Shown here in pieces: positions 58,462 through 64,000 of a DNA stretch of 64,000 bases (positions are counted from its first letter, which is position 1; every line of letters begins with the position of its first letter). The DNA comes from Cricetomys ansorgei (lineage: Eukaryota; Chordata; Mammalia; Rodentia; Nesomyidae): contig JAMJFZ010001133.1 of the NCBI GenBank assembly GCA_026225945.1, forward strand, positions 10,599,501 through 10,663,500. The letters are read 5' to 3'. Under the pieces are notes generated by a model, which made no database searches, was not told the origin of the DNA, and saw only the letters and a program-made list of their open reading frames with translations. The position numbers were made by a program, and so were the translations under genes.

Positions 58462-59260
58462 AGCTTGCACTGGTTGCCCTGATGGGTCCAGGAGAGCATG
58501 GGATGACGCAGGGCTGCTGGAGGGCTGCAAGCACAATGGCCCAGGTAACAGCGCAGACAGTACTGAGTCTAACCATGGGATCACCCAGATTCGGAGCAAC
58601 ATGAAGATATCCCAGCTGAAGAATGTTTCATCGTCTGGGTTCAGTCTCCTAGAAAGACTTCTGTGATCCATGCCACCACCAGAAATCATGCCCAGGTCTA
58701 TGGTCCATGTTGCCTTCATGTTGATGTCTGTGACCCCTGTTGCTGCCAAAGACCATGCGGATGTCCAAGGTCCACCCTGCTGGCCGGGGTAGGGGTGGGA
58801 GTGGGGGTGGTATGTTGTTGCCAGTGATCAGAGCTGCTGTACTACTTCCAGAATCCACGTTGATGTCTGTAATCTGAGGTACTGACTGAGGCCATGTTGA
58901 TGTCTGTGTCCCCTGCCTCTAGGTTGATATCCACGACCACTGCTCCTGCAGGAATCCATGTCAATGTCTGAGATCCAATGTGCCACCAAAAAGCACATTG
59001 ATTCCAAGATTCATTCTGCCGCTGTCAGCTATGGGCAGGAGAGCTTCTGTGGCGGTGGTATCGATGACTACAGATTCATGGCTGAGAATGAGAGACATTG
59101 AGGGGTTCCGTGTCTACCGCTGCAAAAGAAACAGTCCAGACATGAAGAAGCTATTGGAGAGAGTCCTTAAAAATTGTGACAGAGATGCTGAGGTGTAGCT
59201 CTTCACAGTTGATGCCTTTTGGTGAGGGTTGGAGGGTGGGGAAGGAGTCAGTTTTCTTTA
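57890..59260. mobile_element. Long GC-richer composite repeat, possibly the 5' part of an old rodent L1/ERV-like element
   Basis: It begins ACTCAAGATGGTGGAGGGCG, a YY1-like start reminiscent of L1 5' UTRs. It holds a duplicated CTGGAGG/GAGAGACAC block (about 58051 and 58268). At 58690-58990 are at least five degenerate copies of a CATGTTGATGTCTGTG motif. GC content is clearly above both flanks. I recall similar CATGTTGATGTC arrays as dispersed rodent repeats but cannot name the family. No credible coding frame. Confidence 0.4.
58388..58468 (+). repeat. (GCTT)n tetranucleotide array, about 20 units
   Basis: Perfect GCTT units preceded by CTGCTGCTGCTGCTGCT. They give spurious CLLA and KQAS repeat frames on the two strands. 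Confidence 0.97.
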
Positions 59261-60814
59261 AAGTTCTGCCTACTGGGAGGATCCAATGAAGATACCAAAA
59301 CACAGAATGGGCTTGTTCTTTCTTTCTTTCCTTCTTTTCTCTTCTTTCTTCCTTTTTTTTTTTGAGGGCACAGGGATGGAAGGGTGGACCTGGGAGCAAT
59401 AGGAAACAGGTATGATTGGGATACTTTGTATAATAATAATAATTAATTATTAAATAATAAATAATGTTATAATAAAATATTACAAAACCTGAAAAACATA
59501 AGTTACATACTTCCAGAATATAATGGCACCAAACAAACATTCCCATTATAAAAAGGAGAAATGGGGACACATCACAGAAAGACTGAATCCACCCAAACCA
59601 AAACCCAGAAGGGAAAATAGTAAGCCTGAGGCTCCATCTATGTCATCATCTGAGGGTCAGCCAGCTTGGGCAGAGTACCCTGCTGCCTGCAGCACACAGG
59701 CTCTCTCAGACCAGTTCCTCTTGGTGCCTACAGTTTTCTTTGGCAGACATCAATGTTCCTGTTATTTCCCACATCCTAGGAGTCTCTATGGTTAACCTAG
59801 ATCTTCCCTTCACAGCTTCGTGCATGGTTTTCTCAGGAGCTCCATGCAGGAAGTCCAATCTCGCCACACATCTCCTGGCCTCACTGGACCACCCTGGAGT
59901 GTTAGTACGAGCACCAGTGAACCCAGAAGGCTGGCATCTTTTATAGCTGCAAACTCAGCACAGTGCGAGTGGCACTAAGTAGTGCAGCCGCTTAGGATTC
60001 TGCTTACCATGGCTGTGGTGGTCTCTGAGATGTGGAGAGTGGGAAGACTTTGGTAAGGGGCTCTTTGGAGCAGAGAGACCCATAGTTCTCTCTCTCACTG
60101 TGTTCTTTTCAGACAATCTCCTTCCCAATGAAAGCCTTTCTGATGCATTTTTGGTTTTTGCCTTGAAGACTTTGAGGGTGTATACTACCCTCAAAGTGCC
60201 TTTGCTGTTGTTCCTATGTGAATTTTGTGATTACTTCTTAATAGTGACATTCTCTTTAACAGCTACAGCCATGTTGTCCACATACACCTTGTCTAAAACT
60301 TTAAATATATGAAGCTCCTTTTTTTTTTTCTCCAAACTGCATCTTACTGCCTTTCTGCTCTTTTTTTTTTTTTTTTTTTTGCTTTGTAGTCTCACTGTAA
60401 ACCTGGTTTAAAGCAGTAAGTAATAATCACGCTACACCCAGATGGTTACACTGTTTTGAAATTTCCTCAAAAACATAGAGCATTATTTTTGAATTTAGCC
60501 TCATTCGTATACAAAATATAGTTCTATTCTTTGCCAGAAGATAGCATGAATGACTTCTAGCCTAGTTCCCAAGGGGTTGTTCCAACCCGAAACCCCATGA
60601 ACACAGTCTAGGGTCCACACTTCAGTTGGCGTTCTAGTCATATTAACCCCTACCGGAATGATCCAATAAGCTCTACCTACAGCATCCTATTGCCTTTTTA
60701 GTCAGCACCTCCAGATTCTTCCCCAGTCTTCCTTCACACACGTTCCAAAGACCTATAAACCACTTGGTCAGGTATAACGCAGAAATTACCACACACTTTT
60801 TTTTTTCTGTGTTA
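59261..60814. other. Unique flanking sequence with T-runs and AT-rich patch
   Basis: (TTCT)n-like DNA at about 59318-59361, TAATAA-type DNA at 59430-59480 and a T20 run at about 60361-60380. No gene. Confidence 0.45.
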
Positions 60815-61145
60815 GTTATTTTCCTTGTGGGTGTGGGAAGCTATCCTGCAGAAGTGATTCTTTGCAGATTTACTTTGAACAAGAGCGTCAGGAGGCACAG
60901 TTCACAGTGGTGAGGAAGGTATGGCAAGAGGCAGCAGCATCCACAGAGGCAAGAGTTCGAGGCTACAGCATCTCATATCTCTGCATATTCGGAAACAGAG
61001 CCAGTACCAGAAGTTACGAGGGACAATATACCTCCAAGGACTCTGCACCAGTAACTTCTTCCAGCTAGACCCCACCTCCCAAAACAGTGCCACCAGCTAC
61101 GTTCAAAGGCACGAAACTAGTGGAGACATTTTAGAATCAACCTAT
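60815..61145 (-). mobile_element. MaLR-like LTR repeat, antisense, divergent (family B)
   Basis: GTGTTAGTTATTTTCCTTGT, AGACCCCACCTCCCAAAACA and GTGCCACCAGCTACG resemble the other family B copies. Confidence 0.4.
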
Positions 61146-62164
61146 AACATCCTCTTTGCCATGAAACTGGTATGTGGGCCAGTAGGATTTTCCCTTGTGG
61201 GCAACTCGCCTGTAGCATCTTAGGGGAAGGGAGGTACCACAAGTCAAAGAAAGCAGAGGCTACATGGAAGGCCATGCAGAGGAAGGGGGTGCCTGGGCCC
61301 CTGTGGGGCTGATGTGGAAGCAGATATTAGCATGAGCCACAGAGAAAGACATGTTGCACTGTGGCTATTTGCATGATACCTTCGAGGTGCTCCAGAGGCC
61401 AGGTGAAAGCATCAGGGTAATGTAAAGCTGAGGCTGGGCCAGAGAAACATGGCCTCTCCATCTGTCCTTCCCGTCCTTCTGCTGCCTCACCCATTGTTCC
61501 CTATGGTTCTAACAAGCACAGACAGCAAGAGTCACCAAAGACGCGAAGTGAGAGGAGCCTTGTCTGTACGACTCGGCAAAGCTATTTAGCTGTAGAGAAT
61601 CTAGCATTCTCTTGGACTTTGGTGACATTATGAATCAATACAAGCCTTTCAGAGAGCTCCATAATAAGGTGAAGCACTTCCAATCAAATGTCTCATCCTG
61701 TGACTCTGGCATCTTATTCCAAACTGTTCATTTTAAGGAAAGTTTACAAAGGCAGATTTCCAATACAGCAATATCCAAGGTTGAACAAGCCATAATGAAT
61801 AGTACTTAGTAAAACGTATAAAATATAAACATGTATGTACAGAGGGCATGGATGTAAAAACAGATAAGCATGTGGGCCGAATGCGAAGGCATCATATTAA
61901 TGGAAATACAGTGAGTGGAATGAAAATGTAATCGATCTTTTCCTAAGTGTCTTTAATGTCACTATAACAGGTTTGCAATCAAATGTTAAAAAGAAAATCC
62001 TTTAAGCATTTGAAGTGACATAACACCAGCATGGACAATATTCACCCTGACTCCCCCGGTCCATAGTCTCCCAATCCACCAGTGGTTTTCTTGCGCTATA
62101 AAAATCCCATGCAAATTCCATCATGTGGATTTCAATGTTATCTGCTGCCTGAAGCTCTTCTTTT
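61146..62164. other. Unique flanking sequence
   Basis: No supported feature. Confidence 0.45.
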
Positions 62165-62325
62165 TTAAAAAAAATTATTCAATTTTATTTTATGTGTATT
62201 GATGGGATCCCCTGGGCCTGGAGTCACACAGACAGTTGTGAGCTGCCATGTTGTTGCTAGAGGCTGAACCTGGGTCTGGAAAAGCAGTCAGTACTCTTAA
62301 CTGCTGAGCCATCTCTCCAATTCCT
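62165..62325 (-). mobile_element. B2/B3 SINE, antisense
   Basis: An A/T-rich start, GGGATCCCCTGGGCCTGGAG, GCTGAACCTGGGTCTGG and AACTGCTGAGCCATCTCTCC. Confidence 0.85.
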
Positions 62326-62861
62326 TTAGTTCTTGTAACAAGCATCTTTTCTGCATGAGCTAAGCAGAGGTGTTTGCACCTGAAAACCTGTATGAAGAAC
62401 TTTCCATGAGAACCTAAGCTAAGGCAGGTGTTTCTTTACCTCAGCTCTTCTCTGTTACACTGTTGGCGTTTGTTTGTTTGTTTTTCATGGCCTGAATCGC
62501 TGTCTAGGATACACTGAATCCTTGTCCTCCCAAGGCACCGAGGTTGATGCTCCATGCAATGTCTTAGGTAGTAAGGACTTTGGGTGAAACTTTAGAATTA
62601 GAATTAGTGACCTTATCAAAGAGCCCACAGGAGCCTCCCATCCCTTCCCTCCCAGATACTCAAGGACACAGCAAACGGAGAGCTATCTTCAAACTAGGAA
62701 GCAGGTTCTCACAATACATGGAATCTGACAGCACCTTCACTTTGGATTTCCTCCAAACCTGTGGGAAAAAGTTTTTATAACTTACAACTCTCCCAGACTG
62801 GGACATTTTGTTTTGACAGCCCACACTAAACAAGCTATTGTCTGAAATCATCATTTATACA
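62326..62861. other. Unique flanking sequence
   Basis: No supported feature. Confidence 0.45.
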
Positions 62862-62995
62862 CCCATTTATTGTGTTTTTTCCTGCCCTGAAATGTTTGCT
62901 CCACGAGAATGAGCAGTGTTTGGGTACCCATATCATCTAGGACAGCAGCAGGGATGTAATTGGTACTGATGAATATCCGTTTAATAAATGAAATC
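62862..62995 (+). mobile_element. L2-like relic
   Basis: TGAAATGTTTGCTCCACGAG, AATGAGCAGTGTTTGGGTAC and GTTTAATAAATGAAATC have the order of an L2 3' end. Confidence 0.4.
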
Positions 62996-63021
62996 ACAAT
63001 CGAAGGAGATGAACAATAGAA

Positions 63022-63140
63022 CGGTCTGGGTGTGGTGACACACACCTGTGACCGCAGTACATGGGAAGCAGATACGGAAGTGAGTTTGAGGGCAGCCTGG
63101 GCTACATGAGACTTGTCTCAGGACAACAAACAAGTGAACA
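63022..63140 (+). mobile_element. B1-like SINE (older type)
   Basis: GGTCTGGGTGTGGTGACACA, GGGCAGCCTGGGCTACATGA and GACTTGTCTCAGGAC. Confidence 0.7.
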
Positions 63141-64000
63141 GAAGGAGCAAAATACAAAAAGACCCAGAGCTAAAATTAATATGAAGGAATTTAACAGACT
63201 CAACCTAAGTGGTAACTCAGTATTGAACAGTCAAACATTCAAGTGGGAGATTACAAGGACCTTTCAGGAATTTAGTCTTAAAATGAAAAACCCGTAATTG
63301 TGATAGACTATAAACTCGGTAAAAATTAGTGTACAAAAAAGGTCAAAGTGATCTTGATGGTGATATGAAAGCTCTTGACTGGAGGATATATGAGGAATTT
63401 CTTTTCCCCCCAAAATGTATTAGGAAGGACCAGATTTAGCTTCCATCCTTCAACAACTAAAAACACTATGAAAAAATGGGAAACCATTTTCAGGCACTGA
63501 ACTATAAGCAGTATAGAGAAGCAATCACTGAGAGAGGAGAAACACACAATATGATTTCATAATCATGCAGGGTGGTACCACAGGGAAAGGAGGAGAGCCA
63601 AAGCACAGCTTGGCATCCCCCTAAGTCAAGGAAACGGACTTGGGAACTGAACAAAGTTCCAGGAGGCAGCGTTCACTAGAAGAACAGCAGAGGGGAGAAA
63701 GCTGCACAGACATGAATTCTGGTGTGTACAGCACACCCAGTGACTCATTGGCTCAGTGCTGACTGGTTCATCTATGTGAGGTCATCACCCAGATTAGAGA
63801 ACAAGCCACTCAAAGAGAGTACAAGCCATGATTTGTTGATTAAGTTTCAACACGTGGATCTGCGGGGACACCATACTCAGACCAGAACAACTGTTGGTCG
63901 TGAAGACACAGCAGTGAGAGCTACTGGAAATGAAGAACACAGGCAGAATGACAGGCCAGGGGCTGGAAGGGGTTGGCAGACCCATGTAAGATGCCAAGCA
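63141..64000. other. Unique flanking sequence
   Basis: No supported feature up to the window end. Confidence 0.45.

Noticed and set aside
58137..58749. Frames with CLLA and KQAS repeats
   Set aside because: Translation of the (GCTT)n array; both strands are open only because the tetranucleotide lacks stops.

Overview
This is mammalian nuclear DNA from a myomorph (mouse-like) rodent. The evidence is the dense mix of B1, B2/B3, ID and B4/RSINE1-type SINEs, old L1 and MIR/L2 relics, MaLR-like LTRs, and a recognisable orthologue of a single vertebrate gene. I cannot name the species. Three of the better preserved B1 copies share a '...AGTTACAACA...' variant that I do not associate with ordinary mouse B1, so the source may not be laboratory mouse.

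Only one gene is supported. The first coding exon of MAML3 (Mastermind-like 3, a Notch transcriptional co-activator) lies on the minus strand at 21486-21950. It has a strong-context ATG, an in-frame stop 81 nt upstream, and a GT donor (GTGAGG) directly after codon 155. Everything to the left (1-21485) is therefore read as the start of MAML3 intron 1. Everything right of about 23.3 kb is 5' flanking DNA. In human, the next gene on the 5' side is SCOC; no part of it is seen here.

Layout: 1-19.6 kb is AT-rich intron with scattered SINEs. 19.6-23.3 kb is a CpG island covering the beginning of intron 1, exon 1 and the presumed promoter and 5' leader. The leader side carries a G-rich (GGA/GGC)n tract, a 51-codon upstream ORF, a G18 run and a (GT)n/(CG)n block. 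23.3-64 kb is gene-poor flanking DNA with many nested repeats: an hAT transposon with intact ends at 26.46 kb, a MaLR LTR split by a SINE at 31 kb, a degraded antisense L1 at 42.3-44.2 kb, and a 16-copy 30-bp minisatellite at 50.94-51.42 kb. A long GC-richer composite repeat with a (GCTT)n tract lies at 57.9-59.2 kb.

Most long open frames in this window are artefacts of GC-rich, tandem or low-complexity sequence. I see no undescribed multi-gene system. The items most worth a second look are the MAML3 leader architecture, a possible antisense/alternative promoter in the intronic part of the island, a candidate orphan exon near 15.5 kb, and the minisatellite.
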